From an uncultured bacterium (GTDB lineage Bacteria > Myxococcota_A > Polyangia > Polyangiales > Houyiibacteriaceae), in NCBI GenBank assembly GCA_938024995.1, contig CALJDU010000006.1, forward strand, positions 19,052 through 83,051: a stretch of DNA of 64,000 bases, read 5' to 3'. Of this stretch, positions 17,784 to 27,609 are shown piece by piece. Both the position numbers and the translations under genes were made by a program. The notes below the pieces were generated by a model that saw only the letters and a program-made list of their open reading frames with translations, was not told the origin of the DNA and made no database searches. Numbering within the stretch: the stretch's first letter is position 1; every line of letters begins with the position of its first letter.

Positions 17784-17955
17784 CCTCCCGGGCGATCGAT
17801 TCTCGGAAGAAGATCGATCGCTTAGCGTGCTCGATAATACTAATGGTGGTGACTGTCCCTCCCACCTACTGGATGCTGGAGCACGGAGACCTCACTTGGG
17901 ATCATTCGTGAATTCCCTAATCATTCCGGGGCTACGAACTGCCGAGTCCGGATGT

Positions 17956-17978
17956 GTTAAGGACCTGACGGACTTAAC
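17956..17978. promoter_or_regulatory. Dyad, possible enhancer-binding site
   Basis: Inverted repeat GTTAAG-N11-CTTAAC between the two divergent sigma-54-type promoters, about 130 bp from the rightward -24 element and about 175 bp from the leftward one. Spacing fits an enhancer-binding-protein site, but this is inference. Confidence 0.35.
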
Positions 17979-18052
17979 TCCATGTATTTACGTGGCTTTT
18001 CGTCTTCGAGACAATTTGTCCGAGATCCTCCGGCCTTCTGTAGACAGCGCGC

Positions 18053-18075
18053 GATCAGAAGTTAACGTCCTGATC
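18053..18075. promoter_or_regulatory. Second dyad with the same 6-11-6 geometry
   Basis: Inverted repeat GATCAG-N11-CTGATC, centred about 43 bp upstream of the rightward -24 element. Arm sequence differs from the dyad at 17956-17978 but the spacing is identical. Candidate activator or repressor site. Confidence 0.35.
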
Positions 18076-18104
18076 TGAAGCACTTAGGGCCGATGGACGA
18101 TCGC

Positions 18105-18121
18105 TTGGCATGTCGATTGCG
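18105..18121 (+). promoter_or_regulatory. Sigma-54-type promoter for the metalloprotease genes
   Basis: TTGGCATGTCGATTGCG matches the -24/-12 consensus with GG and GC ten bases apart and intact TTGC. A start near 18132 would give a leader of about 300 nt before the ATG at 18431. Confidence 0.6.
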
Positions 18122-18430
18122 GTGTCACCCGGCGGCTCCTCTTTCGGAGTCCCCCGTTGTGCAACCACTAACGACCGTCACGACTGTCCAAATCCCGATG
18201 AACTTCCAACTGGCACGTCTTTGTACTGCTCACGAGCCTCCGATTGACATCGGAAGGTCATTCGTGCACCACCGACCGCCCAAGGTCCTAGGCGCCCACG
18301 TCTATGGCCAATTGGCGCGGTCTCAACGCGCCGGCGCACTACCCGATTCCATCTCACCGGTTGGTCGCCAACAAAATCCCCAGCTCTCTTTTGCTGCGCT
18401 CTCTTTTTTTCAAATCTCGAAGGTAAACGC

Positions 18431-21400
18431 ATGAAGCGTCATCTCTCTCTCTCGGTCGCGCTGCTGACCACCGCCCTCTCGCTCGCAATCGGTTGTGCCG
18501 AACCTGCGACCGTGAACCGTGTCGGCGTGAACGTCGTGCAGAAGAGCCTCTTCACGGGCTCTTGGTACTTCTCGTCCACCGTCATCGACGTTGACTACGA
18601 GTCGGCAGGCATCGGGACGTACCCGGGTGACTCCGCGATCGACTTCGGCGCGTCGGACCTCGGAAGCATTCCGCGTGTTCGCTGGGTCATCGACGAGGAC
18701 ACGCTCTTTGCGTATCGCGACTACGAGATTCTCGAGGGCGGTAACCCCTCCGAGGTGGAGCCAGGTGACTACCTTGGTCAGCCTGTCGCAGCGTTCATGA
18801 TTGAGTCGCACTTCGACATTCGCCGCGCGTACAGCACGGTGACTGGCGAGGAGCAGAACGTGCTCGTCGAGAACGCGACCGACCGTCGCTGGTACGAGCG
18901 CGAGTACATGCGCGTCAACTGGTCGAAGAACCTGTTGCCCGCGTACTACGGCCAGATCGCGAACCTCTACGAGATCCTCGGCCTCTACAACCGCGAGCCG
19001 GCCGACCTCTTCATTCAGGGCGCGTCGGAGTTCCCCGACTCGTGGCAGCCCACGTTCGACTTCATGGCCTGTCAGGGCATCGACGACACCTCCGCCGGTT
19101 GCAGCGCCGGCGAGCGTGACCTCGCTGAAGACTACAACCAGGGCGACCTCTACCACTTCAGCTTCGTGACGCAGGAGATCATCTCCCCCGGTCAGGTTCC
19201 GAACCCCTTCGGCCCCGGCACCGTCCAGTGGTGCACCTCGGTCTACGGTGACGCGCCGGCGTGTAACTCGAACGCCGTCTTCGTGCGGAACGCTTTCCTC
19301 AAGGTCAGCGACACGCGCCAGTACGTTCCCGAGAACTGGCTCGACACGCGCTTCGAGCGTCACGGTTACTTCCGCGTCGAGCGCCTCACGGTCGACCGCG
19401 CGCGTGCCGCCGACGAGCCCGGTTTCGGCATCACCGACTTCCTCAACTACAACGCGAACCGCCACAACATCTGGCGCGACTGGTACGACGAGGCGGGCAA
19501 CTCGATCCCGTACGCCGAGCGCCGCACCCGCCCGATCGTCTACTACACCTCGCACGAGGTTCCGGGCCACCTGATGAAGCCGAGCCACGCGCTCATCGGT
19601 TCGTGGAACGAGGTCTTCATGCGCACCGTGCGTGACCTCAAGGGCTTGCCGAGCGCGGAGTACCCGCGCATCGATTGTCAGACCGAAGACCCGGAGGCGT
19701 ACTGCTACTGCACTTCGGATGGTGGCGAGGTCATCAACCCGACCTGCGCCGGTCTCTACGATCCCTTCGAGACGCCGGAAGCGGCCGCCGCCCGTGGCGT
19801 CGTGAACCCGTACCAGTGTCACGTGAACGTGCCCGAAGGTGCGGAGCCGGACATGAACCGTCCGGATCTCTCCGACATTCACTTCTTCGAGTGGTTCAAC
19901 GCCGAGCAAGAAGGCGACGAGTGCATGGTTGAGCTCCGTGTCAACAACTGCAACCGCGCCGCGGTGCTCGCCAATGGTGGAACCTTCGACGGCCTCGACT
20001 GCCAGGAGCGCGGCGACATGCGCTACAAGCTCCTCAGCTACGTCGACCAGCCGGGCACGCGCTTCCTCGGAGTCGCGACACTTCGTGGTGACCCCGTTAC
20101 CGGTGAGCTCATCGTGGGTGACGCGAACATCGGTGGGCCGGCCCTCGATGGCTACCGCACCTTCGCGCTCCAGAACTACGACCTTCTCAACGGCGCCCTC
20201 ACGGACCGTGACTTCATCCTCGGCGAGGATGTCCGCGGTTACCTCGAGAACCTTGAGCGCGTTCAGCTCCCGGCCACGCCGCAGCGTGACTTCAACGTCG
20301 CCATCGACGGCGTCGGCGAGATGGACCCGGGTCTGCGCAACCAGATCAACAACCAGATGGGCCGCTACTTGAGCCGCGCCGCGGACCTCTCCGGTCCTGA
20401 AGGCCGCGCGAACACGTACATCGACCGCCGTAACACGTTGGCCGGTACCCCGACCGAGCGACGCCTCATGGAGAACCCAGAGACGCTCATGCTCGCGGGT
20501 ATCGACGTCATCCCGGAAGGCATCACGCCCTCTGACATCGGCGACGAGATTCTCAACCGCGTCTCCCCGTTCCGGACCGACGTCTCGGAGCAGGTCAACT
20601 ACTGGCGCGAGACCGAGACGAAGATCAGCTCGGCGAACGTCATGATGCCGAACGAGTTCGTCGACAACTCAGTCCTTGAGTTCGTCAACAACCACCGTGA
20701 CTGGGAGCGAGGCCGCCTCGAGATCTCCCTCAACCGGAACCTGTACTTCGAGACGCAGCTCCACGAGCTGGGTCACTGCCTCGGTCTTCGCCACAGCTTC
20801 GGCTCAAGCGCCGACCCGGCGAACTACTTCGACGAGTACTACCACATCCGGGATCGCGTTCAGCTTCCCGACCCGCGTGACTTCGACATCGACGGGACCA
20901 ACGGTCTCAGCGTCGCCGAGCAGCGCGCGTACGAGGCGGACTACCAGGCCGCGAAGGAGCGCCAGGAGCTCCTCGGGATCGACAAGTGGATGAACACTTC
21001 GGTCATGGAGTACACGGCGCAGTGGTACGAGCGTACCGTCGCGGAAGCCGGCAAGTACGACCACGCGGCCATCAGCTTCGGCTACGGCGACTTGGTCGAG
21101 GTCTACGACAACGAGGCCGGTCTCGAGTACGCCGACATCACGCCGATCAACACCGAGCGCAGCTGGGTGAAGTACTACCACGGTGGTGAGGTCTGCGAGA
21201 CCGACGCCGAGTGTCCCTTCAACGGCTCCGGCTCGCGTTCAGGCGAGCTCTTGGAGTCCAACCTGACCGCCGGTCTGGTTCAGACCTGTTCGCCGCACCC
21301 GGCTGGTTCGGGCCACGGCAGCATCTGCACCAACTTCGACGACGACATGGAGCAGGCCGCGATTGACGACCCGAGCCCGCGCTGGGCGCCGGTCGAGTAC

Positions 21401-22759
21401 CGCTACTGCACTGATGATCGCGTCGGCTCGATCGGCTGGTGTCACCGCTTCGATGAGGGTGACAGCTACCGCGAGGTCGTCCGCAACATCGGCGAGCAGT
21501 TCCAGCGCCAGTACCTCTGGACGAACTTCCGCCGGTACCGCTCGAGCTTCTCGATCGGCAACTACCTCTTCGGTCGCCTCATCGGACGTCAGTACAACAT
21601 CCTGCAGGCTGTCTTCCACAGCATGCTTTACCAGTACCAGACCGATGAAGACTTCCGCTCCTCCGAAGGCGCGTTCGGCTTCTACGACCAGTTCATGGCG
21701 ACGGCTGACATCCTCAACTTCTACGGGTCTGTCCTCGCGACGCCCGACATCGGTACGTACCGTTGGAACGAAGGCTGGGAGCGCTACCAGCGCGTGAGCG
21801 TCGACCCGGACGCGCCGGGCGCACAGCTCCGGATGCCGCTCGGCACTGGCCGCTACCTCTCGACGACCTACCAGCGAGGTCTCTCAGGCATCACGCGCAT
21901 CGAGCGCATCGGCTCCTTCTACGAGAAGTGGTTCACGATGCAGATGCTCACCTCGCGTGGTTTCGGAGCGCCCAGCTACACCCGCGATGTCCCGTACTGG
22001 ACGAACTTCTACGACCTCTTCCCGGTCGAGATGCAGCAGCTCTTCCAGGGACTCATCGCCGACCAGCCGGAGGCCATCGCGCCGCGCATCGCCTGTAACG
22101 GCGGAACGTTCCCGACCTGTCTCGACCCCGAGCTCGTCTACATGAACCTCTACCGAGGTGACTGCAGCGACCCCTCGACCTGCCGACCGGCTCCCGAGGA
22201 CACGTACGCGGGTCTTCCCGTGCTCGAGTTCGGTGCGTTCTCGACCATTCAGTTCTTGGCCGCGGTCTACGCGCTCGCCGACTTCCCGGTCTTCTTCGAC
22301 ACGAGCTTCCAGAACCAGCTCTTCATCTGTGTTGAGGGACAGGGCGACTGCCACCGTCCCGACGCCGATGCCGTCGAGGGCACCGACTACATCACCTACG
22401 CCTCGCCGCGCTACGGCAAGACGTTCATCGCGTGGCAGGTCGAGCCGACCGTCGCCGTGCCGAACGCCGAGTCCATTGGCTTCCAGATGGTCGAGGAAGC
22501 TGGCGTCTCCGCCTGCCTCGTCCAGGCGCTGCGTACCTACCGTGGCGACTTCGGCGGCGCGCCCAACGATTCAGCCAACCTCTCGGCTGACGACAACGCC
22601 TGCTTGGCTGACGCCAGTTACTCCATCCCGAGTGACACGGTTCGCCTCGACAACGAAATCGAGCGACTCGATGACCGCCTCCGCGAGCTTGAGTCCTTCT
22701 TCTTCCAGATCATCCAGCTTGAGCGAGACTACGGGATCGCCAACTACCTGCGCTTCTGA
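18431..22759 (+). CDS. Giant zinc-metalloprotease-like lipoprotein (paralog 1)
   Basis: 1442 residues. The N-terminal signal peptide ends in a lipobox (A-I-G-C, Cys22), so the protein should be membrane-anchored. The metzincin zinc motif H-E-L-G-H-C-L-G-L-R-H is complete (His778, Glu779, His782, His788), and a Met-turn S-V-M-E-Y follows at Met859. An upstream I-G-S-W-N-E-V-F segment recalls the DUF5117/DUF4953 zinc-dependent protease group. About a dozen Cys suggest disulfides. The next gene is a full-length paralog. A role in degrading prey or environmental protein is plausible for a myxobacterium but unproven. Promoter: sigma-54-type site at 18105. Confidence 0.85.
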   Translation: MKRHLSLSVALLTTALSLAIGCAEPATVNRVGVNVVQKSLFTGSWYFSSTVIDVDYESAGIGTYPGDSAIDFGASDLGSIPRVRWVIDEDTLFAYRDYEILEGGNPSEVEPGDYLGQPVAAFMIESHFDIRRAYSTVTGEEQNVLVENATDRRWYEREYMRVNWSKNLLPAYYGQIANLYEILGLYNREPADLFIQGASEFPDSWQPTFDFMACQGIDDTSAGCSAGERDLAEDYNQGDLYHFSFVTQEIISPGQVPNPFGPGTVQWCTSVYGDAPACNSNAVFVRNAFLKVSDTRQYVPENWLDTRFERHGYFRVERLTVDRARAADEPGFGITDFLNYNANRHNIWRDWYDEAGNSIPYAERRTRPIVYYTSHEVPGHLMKPSHALIGSWNEVFMRTVRDLKGLPSAEYPRIDCQTEDPEAYCYCTSDGGEVINPTCAGLYDPFETPEAAAARGVVNPYQCHVNVPEGAEPDMNRPDLSDIHFFEWFNAEQEGDECMVELRVNNCNRAAVLANGGTFDGLDCQERGDMRYKLLSYVDQPGTRFLGVATLRGDPVTGELIVGDANIGGPALDGYRTFALQNYDLLNGALTDRDFILGEDVRGYLENLERVQLPATPQRDFNVAIDGVGEMDPGLRNQINNQMGRYLSRAADLSGPEGRANTYIDRRNTLAGTPTERRLMENPETLMLAGIDVIPEGITPSDIGDEILNRVSPFRTDVSEQVNYWRETETKISSANVMMPNEFVDNSVLEFVNNHRDWERGRLEISLNRNLYFETQLHELGHCLGLRHSFGSSADPANYFDEYYHIRDRVQLPDPRDFDIDGTNGLSVAEQRAYEADYQAAKERQELLGIDKWMNTSVMEYTAQWYERTVAEAGKYDHAAISFGYGDLVEVYDNEAGLEYADITPINTERSWVKYYHGGEVCETDAECPFNGSGSRSGELLESNLTAGLVQTCSPHPAGSGHGSICTNFDDDMEQAAIDDPSPRWAPVEYRYCTDDRVGSIGWCHRFDEGDSYREVVRNIGEQFQRQYLWTNFRRYRSSFSIGNYLFGRLIGRQYNILQAVFHSMLYQYQTDEDFRSSEGAFGFYDQFMATADILNFYGSVLATPDIGTYRWNEGWERYQRVSVDPDAPGAQLRMPLGTGRYLSTTYQRGLSGITRIERIGSFYEKWFTMQMLTSRGFGAPSYTRDVPYWTNFYDLFPVEMQQLFQGLIADQPEAIAPRIACNGGTFPTCLDPELVYMNLYRGDCSDPSTCRPAPEDTYAGLPVLEFGAFSTIQFLAAVYALADFPVFFDTSFQNQLFICVEGQGDCHRPDADAVEGTDYITYASPRYGKTFIAWQVEPTVAVPNAESIGFQMVEEAGVSACLVQALRTYRGDFGGAPNDSANLSADDNACLADASYSIPSDTVRLDNEIERLDDRLRELESFFFQIIQLERDYGIANYLRF

Positions 22760-22770
22760 TGAGGACCACC

Positions 22771-25700
22771 ATGAACAATCAACAGACGCACTCCAACAAG
22801 CAAAACAAAGCCATGCACAAGATCACACGCCTTGGGCTCGTCCTCTCACTCGCGCTTAGCATGTTCGGCCTCGCCGGCTGCAACACGGGTGCGGACGACG
22901 TCATTCAGGTCCAGACCAACCTCGTCGATAAGAGCATCTTCGAGGGTGAGTGGTGGATGAACCAAACCGTCCTCGACTCCGATGCGGCGGCGACGGCTTA
23001 CACCGGTACGTTCCGCGGAGACTCGTTCTTCACGGACCTGGGTATCGATAAGGGCTGGTTTGGCGCCGTGGCGCGCATTCGCTGGGTCATCGACGAGGAC
23101 TTCCTCTTCGCTTACCGCGCGTACGAGCTCATCGATGGTGGTAACGATGACGGTCGTGACGCCGACTTCCGTGGCCAGCCGCTCGCGGCCTTCGCCATTG
23201 AGAACCACATCGACATCCGACGCTCGTACAACGGGCTCACGGGTGAGGTGACCAACGTCACCGTCGAGAACACCATGGACCGTCGCTGGTACGAGCGAGA
23301 CTTCATGCGAGTGGACTGGTCGATGAACCACGTTCAGTCGTTCTCGCTCCTCATGGACACGATGGACCTCTACGGTGGCTCCCGTCGTGAGTCGCAGCAC
23401 TTCCTTATCCAAGAGGACGGCGCGCACAGCGACTTCCCCGCCCACTACGCGCCGCAGTTCGTGCGCGTCGGCGAGGACCCGAACTACCGTCTCGGCGACG
23501 AGTGGCCCGGCAGCATGAGTGACTCGGTTCACTACATGAGCTTCACCACGCAGACGATGGTCTCCCCCGGCGTGAACTGCTTGTTCCTCGGCGGCGGACC
23601 CTGCCAGACGTACTCGTTCCCGACCCGGAACGCTTTCCTTCGCGTCCCGCCGAACCACACCTACGCGGTCGGCACGCAGACCTACGATGAGTACGACCGC
23701 TTCGGTGTCTTCCGCAGCCTCCAGCGCACCTACGTGCGTGGTGGTCAGGCGACCGACACCCTTCGTCGTCACTGCACCGAAGACGAGGACTGTGGCCTCG
23801 GCGCGTTCTGTGACCTCGGTCGCAACATCTGTAACGGTGGTTTGACTGAGGATTACGGCGAGACCGATTTCCTCGCGTTCTACCGTCCGCGTCACAACTT
23901 CTTCCAGTCGTCGCTCACCGACACCGAGTGTCGCGCCGACTGGGAGTGCAACGGCCAGTACGAAGACACCCCCGGCACCCCTGGTTCCGAGTGTGACCGT
24001 GCCGCGCGTCGCTGCACCATCCCGCTTCAGGACCGAGAGATTCGCCCGGTCCGCTACCACCTCACGGACAACTACCCGCCTTACCTCGTGAAGTCGGCCT
24101 ACCAGGTCATCGGCGACTGGAACGAGGTCTTCATGGAGGGCTGGCGCTCCACGCAGAACCGCGAGGTTCCCGACTACTCGGTCGCGACCGTCACCTGTCA
24201 GGAAGACGACCCGACCACGTACTGCTTCTGCGGCTCCGCCGACGATGTGGGTGGCACCTGTGCTGGCAAGTACGACCCCTTCATCTCGCCGGACGAGTTC
24301 CGCGCGCAGGGCGTTCGTATGCCCTACGACTGTCAGATCGTGAACGACGCGTTCACCGAGCCGACCAACCCGCAGTCCTACGACGACTACACGATGCCGG
24401 ACGTCTACCAGTACGAGTTCCGTGGCGAAGAGTGCATGATGCTCCTCATCACGAACTCGTGTGACCTTCAGCGTACGAGCAAGGACCAGACCTGCGACGA
24501 GCTTGTGCCGGACGGCAAGTGGGAGCAGCCGGGCGACCTTCGCTACCAGTACTTCAGCTACGTCGACCAGGTCTACACGCCGTTCGGTGGTCTCTCCGAG
24601 CTTCGCGCCGACCCGGCGACCGGCGAGCTCATCACGGCGGACGCGAACTTCGCGGCCAACGTGACCCGTGCCGGCAGCCTCCTCGGCAACACCTGGTTCC
24701 CCGCGCTTCGCTGCGTCGGTGACCTGGGCTGTGCACCGGGCGAAGAAGGCGCGGACGAAGAGTGGCTCACGGGTGAGAACCTTCGTGAGTACTACGACCG
24801 CGCGGGTACCACCGAGCATCCGGTTGGTATCGCGGCCTCGGGCTCCGACGGCTTCACCACAGAAGACGGCAGCCGCCCGGCCATCCCGGTCGATATCAGC
24901 GGACGCCTCAACGAGATGATCCACCGCGCCATGCCGCGCATTGAGCGTCTTCGCGGCGTCGAGGGTCGCGCCAACATCTTGAGCGACCGTATGCGCGAGC
25001 TCGAGGGCACCGAGGTCGAGTCCCGTCTTCTCGGCGCGGTTGAGCGTGAGGTCATGCAGGCCCACTTCAAGGCGAACGAAGCGGACATGACGAACGTCGC
25101 CGCAAGCGCTCGCATCAACGACGACGCGATCATGAACCAGGTCTCGCCGTTCCGCGGCAACGGCTTCATCGACCACCTTCTCCAGGGCGACCGTGAGAAG
25201 GAGCGTCTCGGCAACCACAACGCCTGCTTCCATGACATCGAGGCCGGCATGTACCGCCGTCGGTACATGGAGTACTTCGCGGAAGCGTTCCGCGGTCGCT
25301 CGGCTTCAGAGGCCAGCATCCGCATGCAGCAGCTCTACGCGCGAAACGTCCAGTACCACGAGATGGGTCACAGCGTCGGTCTCCGCCACAACTTCGGCGG
25401 CACCTTCGACCGTAACCACTACGGCAACGGCTACTTCAACCAGGTCGCCGACGGTGACCTCGCGCTTCCGCAGCTTGAGGACTACGACAGCCCCACGCTT
25501 GACGGAAACGCGGACGGCTTCGTCGGTGGTGGTGAGGTCAACCGCTTCCTCGCCGACCTTCGCGAGGTCCGCAACGAGCGCTCCGCGCGAGGCATCTACA
25601 ACTACACCAGCAGCTCCACGATGGACTACGCGGGTGACATGTCCGACGTCCAGGGCCTCGGTCGTTACGACAAGGCCGCGACGGTCTGGAACTACTTCGA

Positions 25701-27393
25701 CCGCGTCGAAGCCTACGTGGGCGACCCCCGCGTCAGCTCGGGCGACTCGCTCGACGGCTTGACCCTCTCGCACACGACCGACCGCCAGTGGATGCGCATC
25801 TACAACGGTGGTGAGTCCTGTGACGAAGACATCCAGTGCCCGTACGCGGACACCGGATCCAACCCGTCGCTCGCGACCTACGGCGAGGACGGCCTGACCC
25901 AGCCGGTCACGCAGCGCTGCATTCGGAACCCGCGTTACACCCGTCTCCCGGAGCCGTGTGGTGGTGACCGTAACTGTGTCTGCTCGAACTTCGACGAGGA
26001 CTTCCGCGACTACGTCGACGGCGTCGCGTACGACAGTGACCGCGACGGAGACCGTGAGCTCGACTTCTGGCCGACTCGCTACCTCTTCTGCTCGGACAGC
26101 CGCACCGCGGATATCTCCTGGTGTAACCGTTTCGACGCCGGTGAGTCCTTCCAGGAGGCCATCGACCACTTCCGACGCAGCTGGGAAGAGAGCTACCCCT
26201 CGACCTACAACCGTCGCTTCTACCGAAGCGGTCCGCGTACCCTCGCGTCCTACGGCTCAGTCGTCAGCGCCGCGAAGATCTACCAGCACCTGTTCTTCCG
26301 CCTCTTCTTCGAGCCGGGCTTCAGCAGCAACGACGGTCCTCTCGGCTTCAACGACCAGTTCTTCGCCTCGGTTGACGCCATGAACTGGTTCACCGAGCTC
26401 GTGAACCTCCCGGACATCGGTTCCTACCGCGGTGAGGACCGAGACGGCGACGGCACCGCCGACGTCTACGTCCACATGGGCGAGGACACCGACATGACCG
26501 GCGCTGACTTCTCCCTTCCGATGGGTCAGGGCTACGGCATGTGGACGCAGTACCAAGAAGGCCACCAGGGCTTCTTCCGCGCAGAGCGCGCTGGCGTCTT
26601 CTACGACAAGTACTTCGCGCTTCTCGCCCTCGCGCTTCGTGACTGGGGCCTGAGCTTCGGCGCTGACGAGCGATACTTCATCAACTTCTACGACCTCTTC
26701 GATGTCGAGATGACGGAGTTCTTCGGCGGCATGGTCCTCAACGACGAGTCGTGGTTCGCGCCGCGGGTCGACGTGAGCGGAGCCGACCCGGTCGTGCAGA
26801 ACCTGAGCTGGTACCGCGGTGTCACGCTCGGCGAGTGCAACGTCGGCGGCGCCCGCGTGCCTTGTCGCGGCGACCAGGCCACGGTCTACCCGGGCCCGAC
26901 CATCTCCGACACGAGCAACGAGATCCTGCGTACCTGGGCCACCGTGCTCGCGCTCGCGCAGTTCCCGGTCTTCTACGACACGAGCTTCGAGCAGCGTCTC
27001 ATCATCTTCAAGCTCGACAGCGGCGGCGGACACGACATCCCCGACACGCAGCCCGACGGCAGCCCGACGATGGCATACGGCGACGGCTCCCTCCTGGGTC
27101 ACGGCACCGCCGCGGATCCGGAAGACGCCCAGTACGTCATCTACGAGTCGGACCGTTTCCACACGCCGTACATCGCGGTCCGCGTCGAGCCGAGCATCGA
27201 GTTCAACCTCGAGGAGCAGCAGCTGGGCTTCCAGCTCCTGCGTCGCTTGGTCGACCTCCAGGCCGAGCGTAACGCGATGCCTCCGGGCGCCGCGCGCGAC
27301 GAGGTCTCCCGTCGTCTCACGCAGAACGAGTCGTTCCTTGAGCTCTTGATTGACCTCCAGGCGCGCTACGGCATCTCGAACAGCTTCTTCTGA
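22771..27393 (+). CDS. Giant zinc-metalloprotease-like lipoprotein (paralog 2)
   Basis: About 1540 residues, colinear with its upstream neighbour: shared blocks include R-I-R/V-R-W-V-I-D-E-D near residue 100, R-R-W-Y-E-R-(D/E)-(F/Y)-M-R-V-(D/N)-W-S, and (I-G)-x-W-N-E-V-F-M. The lipobox is L-A-G-C. The zinc motif H-E-M-G-H-S-V-G-L-R-H begins near residue 863, and the Met-turn S-T-M-D-Y lies near 951. It has extra Cys-rich insertions, for example around E-D-E-D-C-G-L-G-A-F-C. The start could be ATG 22759 (overlapping the upstream stop), 22771 (AGGA five bases upstream, preferred) or 22813. Cotranscribed with paralog 1 and followed by a strong terminator. Confidence 0.85.
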   Translation: MNNQQTHSNKQNKAMHKITRLGLVLSLALSMFGLAGCNTGADDVIQVQTNLVDKSIFEGEWWMNQTVLDSDAAATAYTGTFRGDSFFTDLGIDKGWFGAVARIRWVIDEDFLFAYRAYELIDGGNDDGRDADFRGQPLAAFAIENHIDIRRSYNGLTGEVTNVTVENTMDRRWYERDFMRVDWSMNHVQSFSLLMDTMDLYGGSRRESQHFLIQEDGAHSDFPAHYAPQFVRVGEDPNYRLGDEWPGSMSDSVHYMSFTTQTMVSPGVNCLFLGGGPCQTYSFPTRNAFLRVPPNHTYAVGTQTYDEYDRFGVFRSLQRTYVRGGQATDTLRRHCTEDEDCGLGAFCDLGRNICNGGLTEDYGETDFLAFYRPRHNFFQSSLTDTECRADWECNGQYEDTPGTPGSECDRAARRCTIPLQDREIRPVRYHLTDNYPPYLVKSAYQVIGDWNEVFMEGWRSTQNREVPDYSVATVTCQEDDPTTYCFCGSADDVGGTCAGKYDPFISPDEFRAQGVRMPYDCQIVNDAFTEPTNPQSYDDYTMPDVYQYEFRGEECMMLLITNSCDLQRTSKDQTCDELVPDGKWEQPGDLRYQYFSYVDQVYTPFGGLSELRADPATGELITADANFAANVTRAGSLLGNTWFPALRCVGDLGCAPGEEGADEEWLTGENLREYYDRAGTTEHPVGIAASGSDGFTTEDGSRPAIPVDISGRLNEMIHRAMPRIERLRGVEGRANILSDRMRELEGTEVESRLLGAVEREVMQAHFKANEADMTNVAASARINDDAIMNQVSPFRGNGFIDHLLQGDREKERLGNHNACFHDIEAGMYRRRYMEYFAEAFRGRSASEASIRMQQLYARNVQYHEMGHSVGLRHNFGGTFDRNHYGNGYFNQVADGDLALPQLEDYDSPTLDGNADGFVGGGEVNRFLADLREVRNERSARGIYNYTSSSTMDYAGDMSDVQGLGRYDKAATVWNYFDRVEAYVGDPRVSSGDSLDGLTLSHTTDRQWMRIYNGGESCDEDIQCPYADTGSNPSLATYGEDGLTQPVTQRCIRNPRYTRLPEPCGGDRNCVCSNFDEDFRDYVDGVAYDSDRDGDRELDFWPTRYLFCSDSRTADISWCNRFDAGESFQEAIDHFRRSWEESYPSTYNRRFYRSGPRTLASYGSVVSAAKIYQHLFFRLFFEPGFSSNDGPLGFNDQFFASVDAMNWFTELVNLPDIGSYRGEDRDGDGTADVYVHMGEDTDMTGADFSLPMGQGYGMWTQYQEGHQGFFRAERAGVFYDKYFALLALALRDWGLSFGADERYFINFYDLFDVEMTEFFGGMVLNDESWFAPRVDVSGADPVVQNLSWYRGVTLGECNVGGARVPCRGDQATVYPGPTISDTSNEILRTWATVLALAQFPVFYDTSFEQRLIIFKLDSGGGHDIPDTQPDGSPTMAYGDGSLLGHGTAADPEDAQYVIYESDRFHTPYIAVRVEPSIEFNLEEQQLGFQLLRRLVDLQAERNAMPPGAARDEVSRRLTQNESFLELLIDLQARYGISNSFF

Positions 27394-27428
27394 TTCGAGC
27401 CGGCCTGCTCAACGCGGGCAACACAGAG

Positions 27429-27456
27429 AAAGGACACCTTCGGGTGTCCTTTTTCG
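27429..27456 (+). terminator. Rho-independent terminator
   Basis: Perfect 10-bp stem AAAGGACACC / GGTGTCCTTT closed by a TTCG tetraloop, running into a five-T tract. It lies 36 bp after the stop of the second metalloprotease gene and closes that operon. The strongest intrinsic terminator in the window. Confidence 0.93.
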
Positions 27457-27609
27457 TTTCGAATGCGGATGAGGGTCTTCCAAGGACTTGGCGCTCAGCT
27501 TTGGACGCGTCTCAGAGTTCGTTCGTTTGCGCAGTTGCAGGGCCTTCGCCCACTTCGGTAGCCTGCCCGCACGAGGACGGCGCTTCGCTGTTCTTGTCAG
27601 GAGGAACGC

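Larger units (their letters stand above)
17731..18430. other. 700-bp divergent regulatory region
   Basis: This is the longest gene-free stretch in the window and is visibly less GC-rich than its surroundings in parts. It separates the leftward Stig1-like lipoprotein gene from the rightward metalloprotease gene. It contains two sigma-54-type promoter sequences and two 6-11-6 dyads, listed separately. Short open frames exist but have no ribosome-binding site or coding character. Confidence 0.65.

Noticed and set aside
17773..18434. Short open frames in the divergent regulatory region
   Set aside because: No ribosome-binding site, no recognisable protein character, and they cover the sigma-54 promoter sequence.
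22846..25233. 795-codon antisense frame opposite the second metalloprotease
   Set aside because: Val/Ala/Arg-rich shadow of a well-supported gene.
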